A stretch of 64,000 nt of DNA from Rhizobium sp. BK399 (lineage in GTDB: Bacteria; Pseudomonadota; Alphaproteobacteria; Rhizobiales; Rhizobiaceae): positions 124,001 to 188,000 of the forward strand of contig NZ_JACIAH010000003.1 of the NCBI RefSeq assembly GCF_014194695.1, given 5' to 3'. The notes under the pieces were generated by a model. That model worked only from the letters and a program-made list of their open reading frames with translations. It was not told the DNA's origin and searched no databases. The position numbers and the translations under genes are program-made. This document shows positions 44,882 to 54,609 of this stretch, one piece after another. Each line of letters begins with the position of its first letter. Within the stretch, counting starts at the first letter, position 1.

Positions 44882-45595
44882 ATGAGCACGGAACAGAAGG
44901 TCGCCATTATCACCGGCGCATCACAAGGCATCGGCGCAGCATTGGTTCGAGCCTACCGCGACCGCAACTACCGCGTCGTCGCCACCTCACGCTCGGTCGA
45001 GCCTAGCTCCGACACCGGCATCATCGCCGTACCCGGGGATATCAGCAAACCGGAAACTGCCGAACGCGTCGTCCGCGAAGCACGCGAGCGTTTCGGTCGC
45101 ATCGACACATTGGTGAACAATGCCGGTGTCTTTCTTGCCAAGCCGTTCACTGAATTCACCGAAGACGACTACAACCACAACATGGGCGTCAACGTCGCCG
45201 GTTTCTTCCACATCACGCAGCGCGCGGCGACCGAAATGCTGAAGCAGGGCTCCGGTCATATCGTCAGCATCACGACGAGCCTAGTGAACCAGCCTATCGC
45301 AGGGGTCCCGGCCGCCCTCGCCTCTCTGACGAAGGGAGGGTTGAACGCCGTTACCCAGTCGCTGGCTATCGAATACGCAAAGAGCGGCGTTCGCGTTAAC
45401 GCAGTCTCGCCGGGCATCATCAAGACGCCGATGCATCCGCAGGAAACGCATGCAGCACTCTCCACGCTGCATCCGGTAGGCCGGATGGGCGAGATTCGCG
45501 ATATCGTCGATGCCGTCCTTTATCTCGAGGGTGCGAGCTTCGTTACTGGCGAGATCCTCCACGTCGATGGCGGCCAGAACGCCGGTCGCTGGTAG
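44882..45595 (+). CDS. Short-chain dehydrogenase family protein lacking the catalytic tyrosine
   Basis: 237 residues. The Rossmann motif TGASQGIGAALV and LVNNAGV are intact. In the active-site helix, where YxxxK is expected, the sequence is AALASLTKGG, so the lysine stays but the tyrosine position is alanine. The DNA there (GCC TCT CTG ACG AAG) leaves no doubt. It binds NAD(P) in principle, but classic dehydrogenase chemistry is unlikely. It is 95 bp upstream of a DsbA-like gene. Confidence 0.75.
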   Translation: MSTEQKVAIITGASQGIGAALVRAYRDRNYRVVATSRSVEPSSDTGIIAVPGDISKPETAERVVREARERFGRIDTLVNNAGVFLAKPFTEFTEDDYNHNMGVNVAGFFHITQRAATEMLKQGSGHIVSITTSLVNQPIAGVPAALASLTKGGLNAVTQSLAIEYAKSGVRVNAVSPGIIKTPMHPQETHAALSTLHPVGRMGEIRDIVDAVLYLEGASFVTGEILHVDGGQNAGRW

Positions 45596-45690
45596 ACCGG
45601 GCGGCCCGGCTCGACCGGACCAATTTTATCCCGCGACTGCGAGCCCGGACGGCCGCAGTCGCCGTCGAGACAAAGCTCAATAGGTGAAAA

Positions 45691-46326
45691 ATGAAACTGG
45701 TGTTGGTCGCCGATCCAATGTGCTCTTGGTGCTACGGCTTCGGAAAGGAAATGACGGCCCTGCAGGAGCGTCATCCCGACATGTCGCTTGAGATCGTCGT
45801 CGGAGGCTTGCGCGCCGGTGCGACCGACGTGCTTGATGATGCCGGCAAGCGTTTTCGCTTGGAACACTGGGCAAGGGTGGAACAGGCGAGCGGCCTGCCG
45901 TTCAATCGGGACGGATTGATGGCCCGTCAGGGCTTCGTCTATGACACCGAGCCCGTTTGCCGGGCGGTCGTGGCGGCGCGTATTCTCAAGCCGGAAGCCG
46001 ATCTATTGCCGGTCTTCCGCGCCATCCAGCGCGCATTCTACGTCGATGCCCTCGATACGACCGATGGTGCGGTCCTCGCGCAAGTCGGTGCCGAGGCTCT
46101 GAGCGCTGCCGGTTATCCCATCACACAGGACGAGTTCCTCACGGTGTGGCAAGCCAAGAGCACGATCGATGCTACTGCTTCCGATTTCGTCAGGGCACGA
46201 TCTATGGGAGTATCGAGTTTTCCGACTTTGTTTCTTTCTGACCAAGGCAAACTGCACCGGATTGGCAACGGATATGCCCATGTCGACACATTGGAGCAGG
46301 AGATCGGCGCCCTGCTCGCAGCATAG
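45691..46326 (+). CDS. DsbA-family (FrnE-like) thiol oxidoreductase
   Basis: 211 residues, no signal peptide. Redox motif CSWC at residues 10-14 in VADPMCSWCYGFG and the cis-proline in SSFPTLFL show the thioredoxin/DsbA fold of the cytosolic FrnE group. It probably acts in thiol homeostasis. It is followed after 36 bp by a tautomerase gene with its own AGAAAGGAG. Confidence 0.85.
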   Translation: MKLVLVADPMCSWCYGFGKEMTALQERHPDMSLEIVVGGLRAGATDVLDDAGKRFRLEHWARVEQASGLPFNRDGLMARQGFVYDTEPVCRAVVAARILKPEADLLPVFRAIQRAFYVDALDTTDGAVLAQVGAEALSAAGYPITQDEFLTVWQAKSTIDATASDFVRARSMGVSSFPTLFLSDQGKLHRIGNGYAHVDTLEQEIGALLAA

Positions 46327-46362
46327 CCACCCTCAAGTTCAACCTCCAGAAAGGAGACTGCA

Positions 46363-46596
46363 ATGCCCATTGTTACCGTACAAGTGACCCGCGAAGGAAC
46401 GACGCCCGACCGCACTTCGGTCACCGCCGAGGAAAAGGCCGCGATCATCAAGGGCGTCAGCCAGGTATTGCTCGACGTCCTCAACAAGCCTCTTGAATCG
46501 ACCTATGTAGTCATCGAGGAAGTCGATCTCGACAATTGGGGCTGGGGTGGACTGCCGACCGCGCAGTATCGAAAACAGCGAGCTGCAAAGTCTTGA
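46363..46596 (+). CDS. 4-oxalocrotonate tautomerase family protein
   Basis: 77 residues. The mature N-terminal proline of MPIVTVQV is the catalytic base of this family, and VYVVIEEVDLDNWGWGG-type sequence gives the strand and loop. It interconverts keto and enol acids and often helps aromatic breakdown. It lies upstream of, but on the opposite strand to, the aromatic operon. Ribosome binding site AAAGGAG precedes ATG 46363. Confidence 0.85.
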   Translation: MPIVTVQVTREGTTPDRTSVTAEEKAAIIKGVSQVLLDVLNKPLESTYVVIEEVDLDNWGWGGLPTAQYRKQRAAKS

Positions 46597-46705
46597 AAAG
46601 CGAGACCCGCTGTCGGATACCGGCGGCGGGTTCGTTTGGCCTCCTCCTTCGACCACCGCAAAATCTTGCAGCTTGACGTTTGCCCGCACCGGTAGGCCCT
46701 CTCAG

Positions 46706-47035
46706 TCAACGCGCCGGCTGACTCTGCTGAAGATCTTGAAATCCGACCTCGGGGCACCCGCGCACATTGGCGAAAGTGATCTCGCGGCGATCACCCCACC
46801 CTGTCAGCCCTCGCAGCGTCAGAACATTCTCGTCGCGATAGACGAGATCCGTGCGGTAGATGCCGGCGCGTCGGGCCCTGTTGGTCGCTTGACTGACGTT
46901 ACAGGTGCCCTCTGATGGCTCCACGTGCCAAGTGCTCGTACCCCTGCCATCGGGATTCCAGCCGTCCGCGGCACCTGCCACAACCGGTAGCAAGGCTGCG
47001 AAAGTCAACAAGGTTACACGGAACGCGGCTTTCAT
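46706..47035 (-). CDS. Small secreted protein, unknown
   Basis: 109 residues with a Sec signal of about 22 (MKAAFRVTLLTFAALLPVVAGA-AD). The mature part has two cysteines and no recognised domain. The annotated function is unknown. It lies downstream of the tautomerase on the opposite strand and is not clearly part of an operon. Confidence 0.5.
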   Translation of the reverse strand: MKAAFRVTLLTFAALLPVVAGAADGWNPDGRGTSTWHVEPSEGTCNVSQATNRARRAGIYRTDLVYRDENVLTLRGLTGWGDRREITFANVRGCPEVGFQDLQQSQPAR

Positions 47036-47209
47036 GATCCCTACCCGGTTGCGCTACACTGGAACGCTCCGCGCCAAGATAGACGGACTGTGGCGCAGCG
47101 CAATCGCGTCGGGGCGACCCACACGCCATCTACAGACAAAAGGTACCGGACTCGTGCGGCAGCGTTGATGATCGGTTAACGTCGCCGCACAGTCGTCTGG
47201 CTGATCACC

Positions 47210-48094
47210 TCATCGCTTCGCCCGAGCAAGCACGAAGTCGTGCTTCACCTCCCAGAAGTCGCCGGCAAACTGATACTGTTTCGAGCGTTCGGCATCGGTT
47301 GTTCGGCGAAATTCGGCGAGCAGGCTTTCCTTAACGCCAAACACCGCATCGGAGTCGATGTAGGGATCGTCGGGATCGAAGATGTGCGTGATCAGTGTTT
47401 CGAAGCCGTCTGCCTTGATGATGTAGTGCAGATGCGCGGGTCGATTGGGGTGGCGCCCTAGCGCCTTCAGCATCTGCCCCACCGGACCATCGTAGGGGAT
47501 CGGATAGTATTTTGGCTTCACCGCCCGGAACCAATAGTGCCCGTCCGGCCCGGTCCGGAACACGCCGCGCAGATTGAAATCCGGCTGAATGCCCTTCTGC
47601 TGGACATCGTAGAAGCCCTCGTCGTTGGCCTGCCATACATCAAGGACCGCGTTGGCGATCGGCCGTCCATCGGTATCCAGTATCCTGCCTTCGATGACCA
47701 TGTCCTCGCCCTTCTGGTCGAGGCAGATGTTCGCACCCATCGGCAGTTCCGGTGCGTCGGCAACATGAAACGGGCCGAGTACCGTGCTTTCCGAGGCACC
47801 CGACGGTTTGCGGTTGTTGATCGCATCGACCAGCATCGACACCCCGAGCGTGTCGGAAAGCAGGATGAATTCCTGCCGCCACTCGTTGCACATCTGCCCG
47901 GTGCGCGTGAGGAAGAGAATGGCTTGCATCCACTCGTCCTGCGTCGGCTCGATCTCCTTCACTGCTTCGTGGAGTTTTCGGGTGATGACCTCCATCACCT
48001 GTTTCAGGCGTTCGTCCTTGGCGTTCTTGTTGCGGCCGGTCACGACGGCGACCGAATCTTCTTCCGTGAAGAAGCCCTTTTCATGCGCTTCCAT
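47210..48094 (-). CDS. Intradiol dioxygenase, hydroxyquinol 1,2-dioxygenase-like (copy 1)
   Basis: 294 residues. The helical N-terminal domain binds lipid-like ligands; the beta-sandwich holds non-heme Fe(III). Iron ligands are visible as two tyrosines (GFYDVQ and KYYPIPYDG) and the histidines of RPAHLHY. It cleaves hydroxyquinol (benzene-1,2,4-triol) to maleylacetate. ATG at 48094 is 8 nt past the hydroxylase stop, so it is the last gene of the aromatic operon. Catechol 1,2-dioxygenase activity cannot be excluded. Confidence 0.88.
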   Translation of the reverse strand: MEAHEKGFFTEEDSVAVVTGRNKNAKDERLKQVMEVITRKLHEAVKEIEPTQDEWMQAILFLTRTGQMCNEWRQEFILLSDTLGVSMLVDAINNRKPSGASESTVLGPFHVADAPELPMGANICLDQKGEDMVIEGRILDTDGRPIANAVLDVWQANDEGFYDVQQKGIQPDFNLRGVFRTGPDGHYWFRAVKPKYYPIPYDGPVGQMLKALGRHPNRPAHLHYIIKADGFETLITHIFDPDDPYIDSDAVFGVKESLLAEFRRTTDAERSKQYQFAGDFWEVKHDFVLARAKR

Positions 48095-48101
48095 GTTGCT
48101 C

Positions 48102-49856
48102 TCACTTATCAAGAATGGATTTCAGGACGCGGCGCAATTCGGCTTCCGGATTGGAAACCATCTCGTCCGCGCGCCAGGCGACGTGGTGGTCGGGACGTAC
48201 CAGAATGGCGCCGGAATCTCGCACCTCTCGCGCGTTGGCCCAATCGCCAACAAGGTCCTGCCATTGCTGGCGCGGCCCGATGACGTGCGTGGTGATCCGG
48301 ATGTTGAACTCCTTCGCGAGCGCCTTAGCGGCCGCAGCCCAGCCGTCGCCGCCAATGCCGGTCAGAATGGTGAAGGTGCCATGGCCGGCCAGATCGAGGG
48401 TCGAAGCTTTCTCGCCGCTCTGATTGAACAACCAGGCGTGCGGCAATCGAGCGCCGGGCCATGTTGTTGGCTGATAGTGCAGCTCCGGATCCTTCGCAAA
48501 GGCGGGTTCGGGTCGGCCGTCCGCTACAATGCCGGCCGACTTGTAGCGCTGGTTCATCTCGACGCCATGCGCATCGAATTCATAGACCTTGTAGGCAATC
48601 GCATCGCGGATCGCCTTACGCTGCTTTTCCGCGTCTGGCGTGTCCTGGCAGCGCGCATCCATATTCTCTTGCATCTTAACGGGATCGACCGAGTCCAATA
48701 GGCCAAGCGCCTTGAAGATTGGGCCGAACTCTTCAATCGACTTGTTCGCCCGCGTCACGATCTGCTTGGCGACAGGCGCACGTTCGGCATTGTAGCTATC
48801 AAGCAGTCCCGACCCGGCCTGTCCCTTCAGGACCATCGACAGCTTCCATGCGAGGTTGAAGGCATCCTGAATTGACGTATTGGAGCCCAGCCCGTTCGAC
48901 GGGGGGTGGCGATGCGTCGCGTCGCCCATGCAGAAAACGCGTCCGTTCGACATCGTCGTCGCGTACATGTTGTTGACGGTCCAGGTCGACACCGACTTGA
49001 TCTTTGGCTGAAGCTCCTGATCGCCGACGAGTTCGCGCACAACCTTGATGGCGAAATCCTCGGTCACCTCAGGCGCCGGCTGGTTGATGTCGTAACCCCA
49101 GACAATCAGCCATTCGTTCCACGGCCGCACCATGCGCACGAGCCCCATGCCGATGCCGCCGACATCAGCGCCCGGCTGCAGCACCCAATAGAGCACGGAG
49201 GGCCGATGCGCGACATGGCGCGACAGATCAGCCTCGAACAATATGTTCATCGAGCCGCCGACGCCCATCTTGCCTTCGAAGGCAAGGCCCGCATGTTCCG
49301 CCACCTTCGAATTGCCGCCATCGGCGCCAACCAGGAACTTGGATCGGACGGTAAATTCCTTACCGGTCAGCCGATCAAGACAGGTGGTCGTGACACCATC
49401 GGCATCCTGCTCATGGCTGATATATTCGCACGACATGCGCGCCTGCGTGCCGCGCGAGCAGGCGGTCTTGAAGAGCAGCGGCTCCATGAAGGTTTGCGGC
49501 AGATCGTTCATCAGGCTCGGCGAAGAGAGCTGATGCTCGGCACGAGACAGCGGATGCTTACCCCAGCTCTTCATGCGGCCGATTTCCTCACCGGTCAGCG
49601 AGGTGCAGAAGACGTTCTCGCCCATCAGGTCCTGCTCTGCGGCAAACATGTAGGCTTCATCCTCGACGTCCCGACCGAGGTCGCGCAGAACCTCCATCGT
49701 ACGCTGATTGGTGATGTGGGCGCGCGGCGTGGTCGCAAGCCAGCGATAGCGATTGATCACCATGTTCTCGACGCCGTAGGTCGACAGCAGCGCCGCGGTT
49801 GCCGAGCCTGCCGGGCCCGTTCCGATGATGAGTACGTCCGTTGTGATATCAGCCAT
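48102..49856 (-). CDS. FAD-dependent phenol/resorcinol hydroxylase
   Basis: 584 residues of the PHBH/phenol hydroxylase class. Motifs are GTGPAG (FAD ADP site), VGADGGNS (DG motif) and CMGDATHRHPPSNGLG (GD motif), followed by a C-terminal thioredoxin-like domain. The TfdB/phenol hydroxylase group hydroxylates phenols using NAD(P)H. With hydroxyquinol dioxygenase and maleylacetate reductase beside it, a resorcinol- or hydroquinone-type substrate is the best guess. Start 49856 overlaps the transporter stop and follows GGAGGG. Confidence 0.88.
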   Translation of the reverse strand: MADITTDVLIIGTGPAGSATAALLSTYGVENMVINRYRWLATTPRAHITNQRTMEVLRDLGRDVEDEAYMFAAEQDLMGENVFCTSLTGEEIGRMKSWGKHPLSRAEHQLSSPSLMNDLPQTFMEPLLFKTACSRGTQARMSCEYISHEQDADGVTTTCLDRLTGKEFTVRSKFLVGADGGNSKVAEHAGLAFEGKMGVGGSMNILFEADLSRHVAHRPSVLYWVLQPGADVGGIGMGLVRMVRPWNEWLIVWGYDINQPAPEVTEDFAIKVVRELVGDQELQPKIKSVSTWTVNNMYATTMSNGRVFCMGDATHRHPPSNGLGSNTSIQDAFNLAWKLSMVLKGQAGSGLLDSYNAERAPVAKQIVTRANKSIEEFGPIFKALGLLDSVDPVKMQENMDARCQDTPDAEKQRKAIRDAIAYKVYEFDAHGVEMNQRYKSAGIVADGRPEPAFAKDPELHYQPTTWPGARLPHAWLFNQSGEKASTLDLAGHGTFTILTGIGGDGWAAAAKALAKEFNIRITTHVIGPRQQWQDLVGDWANAREVRDSGAILVRPDHHVAWRADEMVSNPEAELRRVLKSILDK

Positions 49857-50937
49857 TTGGCCCTCCTATCTTCTTGTGTCCGAGAGGTCCGCCTTTGAGG
49901 ATGCGGCGAACCGGAAACAGCTGGATGCCGGTGCGATCGGAGAACAGCCCCCACAACCCGCGCGGGGCGAGCAGCATCGTGACGATCGCAACCAGGCCGA
50001 GGATCAGGAGATACCAGGAGCCATAGCCGGCAAGCAGGTTTTGCAGCAGGAAAAAGACGATGACGCCGACGATCGGGCCTTCGACTGTGCCGATGCCGCC
50101 GATGACGACGATAAAGATCACGTAGGCGGTCCAGTCGATCACCGAGAAGGCGGCGTCCGGGGAGATGCGCTGCTTCTGGACATAGATCAGCGCTCCACAG
50201 CAGCCGGTCAGAAATGCCGCCGTCAGGTAAACCATGGTCTTCATCCGACGGGCATCGACGCCAACGGCTCGGGCCGCTTGCTCATTGTCGCGAACTGCGG
50301 CAAGGCCCAGCCCATGTCGTGAGCGCAGCAGCCAGTAGATGGCTCCAATCGTCAGCAACGCGAGCACCAGCGCAAGCCAGTAGGTCAGCGCATCGCCGGC
50401 CTCCGCCGACTTCATGCGGAACAAGGATTTCAACAAATCGATGCCGATCATCTCGCGCGTCGCATCACGGGGGAGCGAGGTGCCGGTGCCGCCGCCAAGC
50501 GCCTTCCATTGCGCAAAGAGCAGACGCCCCACCTCGGCGATGACCCATGTGCCAATGGCAAAATAGGGACCGTAGAGGCGAAAGGTGAAGAAGGCCGTCG
50601 GTGCCGCAACGATTGCCGCGAAGAACCCGGCGACGATGACCGCCGCCACCGGGTCGAGCCCGAGCAGGCTGACCAGCGCAAACATCGCGTAAGCGCCGCA
50701 TCCGACGAAGAGCTGCTGGCCGACCGAAATCAGACCAGCATATCCGGCAAGCAGATTCCAGCATTGTGCCAACACGAGCATCGTAAGGATGAAGAACAGA
50801 TCCTGGACAGCGCCCCGCGACACCAGCAGTGGCGCAAGAAAGGCGAGGATCACGACCACTGTGGCGATAACCGCGAATGCCACCGAGGCGCCGGTGCGGG
50901 TCTCGACTTTGAAGGTTGGTGCGAGCAACTGTTCCAT
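49849..50937 (-). CDS. ABC transporter permease, LivM type
   Basis: 362 residues. About ten membrane segments and the inner-membrane-component motif (DNEQAARAVGVDARRMK) define the branched-chain-amino-acid-type permease. With LivH it forms the channel. ATG at 50937 sits 5 nt after the LivH stop; a 30-codon upstream extension is not similar to the family. Its substrate here is probably aromatic. Confidence 0.88.
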   Translation of the reverse strand: MEQLLAPTFKVETRTGASVAFAVIATVVVILAFLAPLLVSRGAVQDLFFILTMLVLAQCWNLLAGYAGLISVGQQLFVGCGAYAMFALVSLLGLDPVAAVIVAGFFAAIVAAPTAFFTFRLYGPYFAIGTWVIAEVGRLLFAQWKALGGGTGTSLPRDATREMIGIDLLKSLFRMKSAEAGDALTYWLALVLALLTIGAIYWLLRSRHGLGLAAVRDNEQAARAVGVDARRMKTMVYLTAAFLTGCCGALIYVQKQRISPDAAFSVIDWTAYVIFIVVIGGIGTVEGPIVGVIVFFLLQNLLAGYGSWYLLILGLVAIVTMLLAPRGLWGLFSDRTGIQLFPVRRILKGGPLGHKKIGGPNG

Positions 50938-50942
50938 GACGC

Positions 50943-51806
50943 TCAATCCACTGCGCGCGGGAAGAGGCCGCGCGGCTTGAAGAGGAGGACGAGAAGAAAG
51001 GCGAGATGCCCGGCGAGAATCTGCCATTCCGGATTGACGGCAGCACCGATCGTCTGCGCGACACCAAGGATGATACCGCCGGCGAGCGTCCCCCAGAGGG
51101 AACCCAAGCCACCGATGATCACGGCCTCGAAGGCGTAGATCAGCCGCGCCGGTCCGGACGTGGGATCAAAATTGGCGCGCGTTCCCAGGAAGAGTGCAGC
51201 AATCGTCACCACCACCATGGCAAGACCGGTCGCCATGGCGAAAATCCGTTGCGGCCGGATGCCCATCAGGCCCGCCGTGGTGACGTCGTCGGATGTGGCA
51301 CGAAAGGCCCGGCCGACGGAGGTCCGGTAGATCAGTTGGTTCAGCGCAACGATGGCGAGGACCGCCGAGCCAAAGGTGAGCAGCGGCATGACACCGACAT
51401 TGATCGGCCCTAGTGAAACGGAGGCAGTCTCGAGCGTGCCGGCCGAAATCCGCCGGCTGTCAGCCGTAAATCCTTCCAACAAGCCGTTCTGGATCACGAT
51501 GGAAAGACCGAACGTCACCAGCAGCGGCGGCAGGATATCCTTTCCGAGCGTGCGGTTGAGCAGGTGGTATTGCAGCACCCAACCGGCCGCGAACATGAGA
51601 GGCACCGCAACCAGCGCGGCAACAAAAGGATGAAGCCCCAGCAGGGAAACAAGCAGCAGGATCAGAAAGGCCGCGAAGACAATCAGGTCGCCATGAGCCA
51701 GATTGACCAGCCGCATGATGCCGAAGACGAGGCTGAGCCCCGCCGCAAAAAGCGCATAGAGCCCACCGAGCAGGATGCCCTGTGCTATCGTATCAAGCCA
51801 GTTCAT
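50943..51806 (-). CDS. ABC transporter permease, LivH type
   Basis: 287 residues with about eight membrane segments and the LivH-type sequence GLSLVFGIMRLVNLAHGDL. It pairs with the LivM permease next to it. ATG at 51806 (MNWLDT) or 51812 overlaps the end of the LivF gene by 14-20 bp, so translation is coupled. Confidence 0.88.
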   Translation of the reverse strand: MNWLDTIAQGILLGGLYALFAAGLSLVFGIMRLVNLAHGDLIVFAAFLILLLVSLLGLHPFVAALVAVPLMFAAGWVLQYHLLNRTLGKDILPPLLVTFGLSIVIQNGLLEGFTADSRRISAGTLETASVSLGPINVGVMPLLTFGSAVLAIVALNQLIYRTSVGRAFRATSDDVTTAGLMGIRPQRIFAMATGLAMVVVTIAALFLGTRANFDPTSGPARLIYAFEAVIIGGLGSLWGTLAGGIILGVAQTIGAAVNPEWQILAGHLAFLLVLLFKPRGLFPRAVD

Positions 51807-52512
51807 GACCATCCGCTCCGAAGTAAGCCTTGTGAATAGCCTCTTGATCGAGGTCGCATGGCTTGCCGGAGAGCGTGATGCGACCCTCCATCATGCAATA
51901 GACCCGATTGGACACCTTGAGCGCCTGGGCGATATCCTGCTCGACGATGATGATGGCCGCGCCGGTTTCGCGGATCCGTGGAAAGGCGGCGTAGATGTCG
52001 CGCACCACGACCGGCGCCAATCCGAGGCTGATCTCATCGCAAAGCAGTACATCCGGATTGGACATCAATGCCCTGCCGATCGCCACCATCTGCTGCTGGC
52101 CGCCGGAGAGCGCGGTTGCGGGGCTGCGCCGTCGCTCCTTGAGGATCGGGAACAGTGCATAAATGCTGTCGAGCGTCCAGGGACCTGAGGTCTTGCGGCC
52201 GTAGGTCCCGACCAGCAGGTTCTCCTCGACGGTCAAGGACGGAAACAAACGCCGGCCTTCGGGTACCATGGCGATCCCGCGTGCCATAACGTCGGGAGCT
52301 CCGAGGGCGCCGATCGCTTCTCCGCGATAACGGATGGAGTCCGGCTCGTTCTTCAGGACGCCGGAAAGCGAGCGCATGAGCGTAGTCTTGCCGGCGCCGT
52401 TTGCGCCGATGATTGCCAGCGTTTCGCCCTCATCAAGGCCGATTTCGACGCCGAACAGCGCCTGGAAATCGCCGTAGGAAGCCGTCAGGGCGTGGGTTTC
52501 AAGCAGAGCCAT
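51793..52512 (-). CDS. ABC transporter ATPase, LivF type
   Basis: 239 residues. Walker A GANGAGKTT, signature LSGGQQQMVAIGRAL and Walker B LLCDEISLGLAP are intact. It powers uptake with the LivG ATPase. Start 52512 overlaps the LivG stop, and its end overlaps LivH. Confidence 0.92.
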   Translation of the reverse strand: MALLETHALTASYGDFQALFGVEIGLDEGETLAIIGANGAGKTTLMRSLSGVLKNEPDSIRYRGEAIGALGAPDVMARGIAMVPEGRRLFPSLTVEENLLVGTYGRKTSGPWTLDSIYALFPILKERRRSPATALSGGQQQMVAIGRALMSNPDVLLCDEISLGLAPVVVRDIYAAFPRIRETGAAIIIVEQDIAQALKVSNRVYCMMEGRITLSGKPCDLDQEAIHKAYFGADGHELA

Positions 52513-53231
52513 CAGACCTCGATCCCTAGGTAGATTTCACGCACTTCCATCGAATTCATGATCTCGTCTGGTTTTCCGATGCCGATCACTCGGCCGAAAT
52601 GCAACACGAGCAGGCGTCCGACCACGGCGTTCAGCGCATGCAGGACATGCTCGATCCAGATCACCGCAATGCCTTTGTTATGCAGGCCACGGATGGTGGC
52701 GACCAGCGCCCGGCATTCGCCCTCCGTCAGTCCGCCAGCGATCTCGTCGAGCAGCAAGAGTTTCGGATTGGTTGCCATCGCGCGGGCGAGTTCCAGCCGC
52801 TTACGCTGCAGCAGCGTCAGGCTTCCAGCCGTGGCATTGGCCTTGTCGATCAGGCCAGTGTCGATGAGGATTTCCGCGCAGCGATCCGTGACCTCCCCTT
52901 CCCGTTTTTGCGCGCCGAAGGACCCTGCCACCAGCAGATTCTCGAACACGGTCAGCTGATCGAAGGGTTGCGGGATCTGGAACGTGCGGCCCATACCCGC
53001 AAAGCACCGTGCCATCGGCGGGGTCTTGGTTACGTCGGAGCCTATGAAACGGATTGTCCCTTTGTCTGCCGCAATATTCCCGGTGATCAGGTTGAAGAGG
53101 GTCGACTTTCCGGCGCCGTTGGGGCCGATGATTCCAAGCGCCTCCCCTTCCTCCACGGCAAAGGAAATCTGCTCGGCGACCGTCAACGCGCCAAACTTCT
53201 TCGAGACACCTTCCAGTTCCAGTATTGGCAT
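52512..53231 (-). CDS. ABC transporter ATPase, LivG type
   Basis: 239 residues with Walker A GPNGAGKST, and LLLDEIAGGLTEGE for Walker B. The usual LSGGQ signature is diverged to SLTLLQRKRLELARAM, as in several aromatic-acid transporters. ATG at 53231 follows GGGAGAGAG. It sits between the binding protein and LivF genes. Confidence 0.9.
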   Translation of the reverse strand: MPILELEGVSKKFGALTVAEQISFAVEEGEALGIIGPNGAGKSTLFNLITGNIAADKGTIRFIGSDVTKTPPMARCFAGMGRTFQIPQPFDQLTVFENLLVAGSFGAQKREGEVTDRCAEILIDTGLIDKANATAGSLTLLQRKRLELARAMATNPKLLLLDEIAGGLTEGECRALVATIRGLHNKGIAVIWIEHVLHALNAVVGRLLVLHFGRVIGIGKPDEIMNSMEVREIYLGIEV

Positions 53232-53293
53232 CCATCTCTCTCCCATTAGGGAGCCGCCTCCACGGCTCCCTCGATCCGCAAGCGCCGATGCGC

Positions 53294-54577
53294 TCAGGCG
53301 ATCGGCTCCATCTTTCCGCCAGTCGGAATGTTCGGGGCGGTAGCGTTCTCGACAATGATCAGATCATAACCCTTGCCACCCTGCTTCAGTCGCCACTGGC
53401 CTCCGACGAGCGGTGTCTTCGCAACGTTCTTCTGGGCGAACGGCGGCAGCTTGTCGTTGCCCCAGGCGACCGGCCCAACGAGCGTATCGAGCTTCGTTTC
53501 GCCGATGACCTTGGCAACCGCCTCGCCGTCGCCGGGTTCGTCGGCGCGCTTCATGACATCGACCGCGAGCTCGAACAGGGCGTGGGCAAAGCCGATCGGC
53601 TGCGTCCAGGGACGGCCCGTCGCCTTGGTGAAGGCGTCGGCGACCTGCGCTGCGGTCTCGCCCGTCAACGACGACTTGAAGGGATGGCTTGGCGTCCACC
53701 ACACTTCGGTCGAAAGATTGTGGCCGGCATCGCCGAGCGATTCCACTGTTTGCGGGAAAAGCAGTGCCTTGCCGACCGAGGCGACCTTCGGCTTGAAGCC
53801 CTGCTGCTTCGCCTGGTTCCAGAAGGTTGTAAGGTCTGGCGGGATGACGACGCCGGTAACGATCTCGGCGTTCGCCTGCTTGAAGGCGTTGATCTGCGCG
53901 GAAAAATCGTCCGAAAGGTTCTGGAAACGGCCGGGATCGGTCAGCGTATAGCCAAGCTTTTCGAGTACCGGCGGGAAGCCGACGACCTTGTCCCCCCAGG
54001 CATTGCCATCGCCATCGTTGGGGAAGAGCCCACCGACCTTCTTGTTGGTCTCGACCTGGCCCCACATGCCGGTGAAGACGGCAATGATATCCTCGAGTCC
54101 CCAGAAGAAGTGATAGGCGAAGTTGAACGGTTTCCAGGAATTCGGGTCGCCGGGATTGGCCTGCTGGCCAATGAACCATGGCTGCCACGGTGCCACCGTC
54201 GAAATGCACGGCATTTCTTCCGCTTCACAGGTGGTCGACACCGGATTGGTCGTCTCCGGCGTCGAGGAAACGAGCACCAGGTTCACCTCGTCGGTGACGA
54301 TCAGCTCCTTGGTCACCTCGGCGGCGCGATTGGGATTGGACTGGCTATCCTTGACGACAACCTGATAGTCGAGACCCATCTTCTTTGTCGTCGCGAGAAA
54401 GTTCTCGATGACGAACTTGTCGGCCTCGCCGAACGCGGCGAGCGGCCCCGTTTGCAGGCTGACGTAGCCGAGCTTGATGGAGCTCTTCTGCGCAAGCGCA
54501 GGCAAGGCCAGCCCGGACGTGGCGGCGAGTACGCCGGTGGCCGCCGTCTGTTTCAGGAAATCGCGTCTGGTTGTCAT
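53294..54577 (-). CDS. Tat-exported periplasmic binding protein (branched-chain-type ABC)
   Basis: 427 residues. A twin-arginine leader MTTRRDFLKQTAATGVLAA ends near LPALA-QK. The mature two-lobe fold (IKLGYVSLQTGPLAAFGEAD, VLVSSTPETTNP, GLFPNDGDGNAWGD) matches the leucine/isoleucine/valine-binding family. Some such proteins bind aromatic compounds. Tat export implies folding before secretion. It is the first transporter gene after maleylacetate reductase. Confidence 0.9.
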   Translation of the reverse strand: MTTRRDFLKQTAATGVLAATSGLALPALAQKSSIKLGYVSLQTGPLAAFGEADKFVIENFLATTKKMGLDYQVVVKDSQSNPNRAAEVTKELIVTDEVNLVLVSSTPETTNPVSTTCEAEEMPCISTVAPWQPWFIGQQANPGDPNSWKPFNFAYHFFWGLEDIIAVFTGMWGQVETNKKVGGLFPNDGDGNAWGDKVVGFPPVLEKLGYTLTDPGRFQNLSDDFSAQINAFKQANAEIVTGVVIPPDLTTFWNQAKQQGFKPKVASVGKALLFPQTVESLGDAGHNLSTEVWWTPSHPFKSSLTGETAAQVADAFTKATGRPWTQPIGFAHALFELAVDVMKRADEPGDGEAVAKVIGETKLDTLVGPVAWGNDKLPPFAQKNVAKTPLVGGQWRLKQGGKGYDLIIVENATAPNIPTGGKMEPIA

Positions 54578-54609
54578 TTCATTCTCCTCCCATTCCCCCT
54601 TGTGTAATG

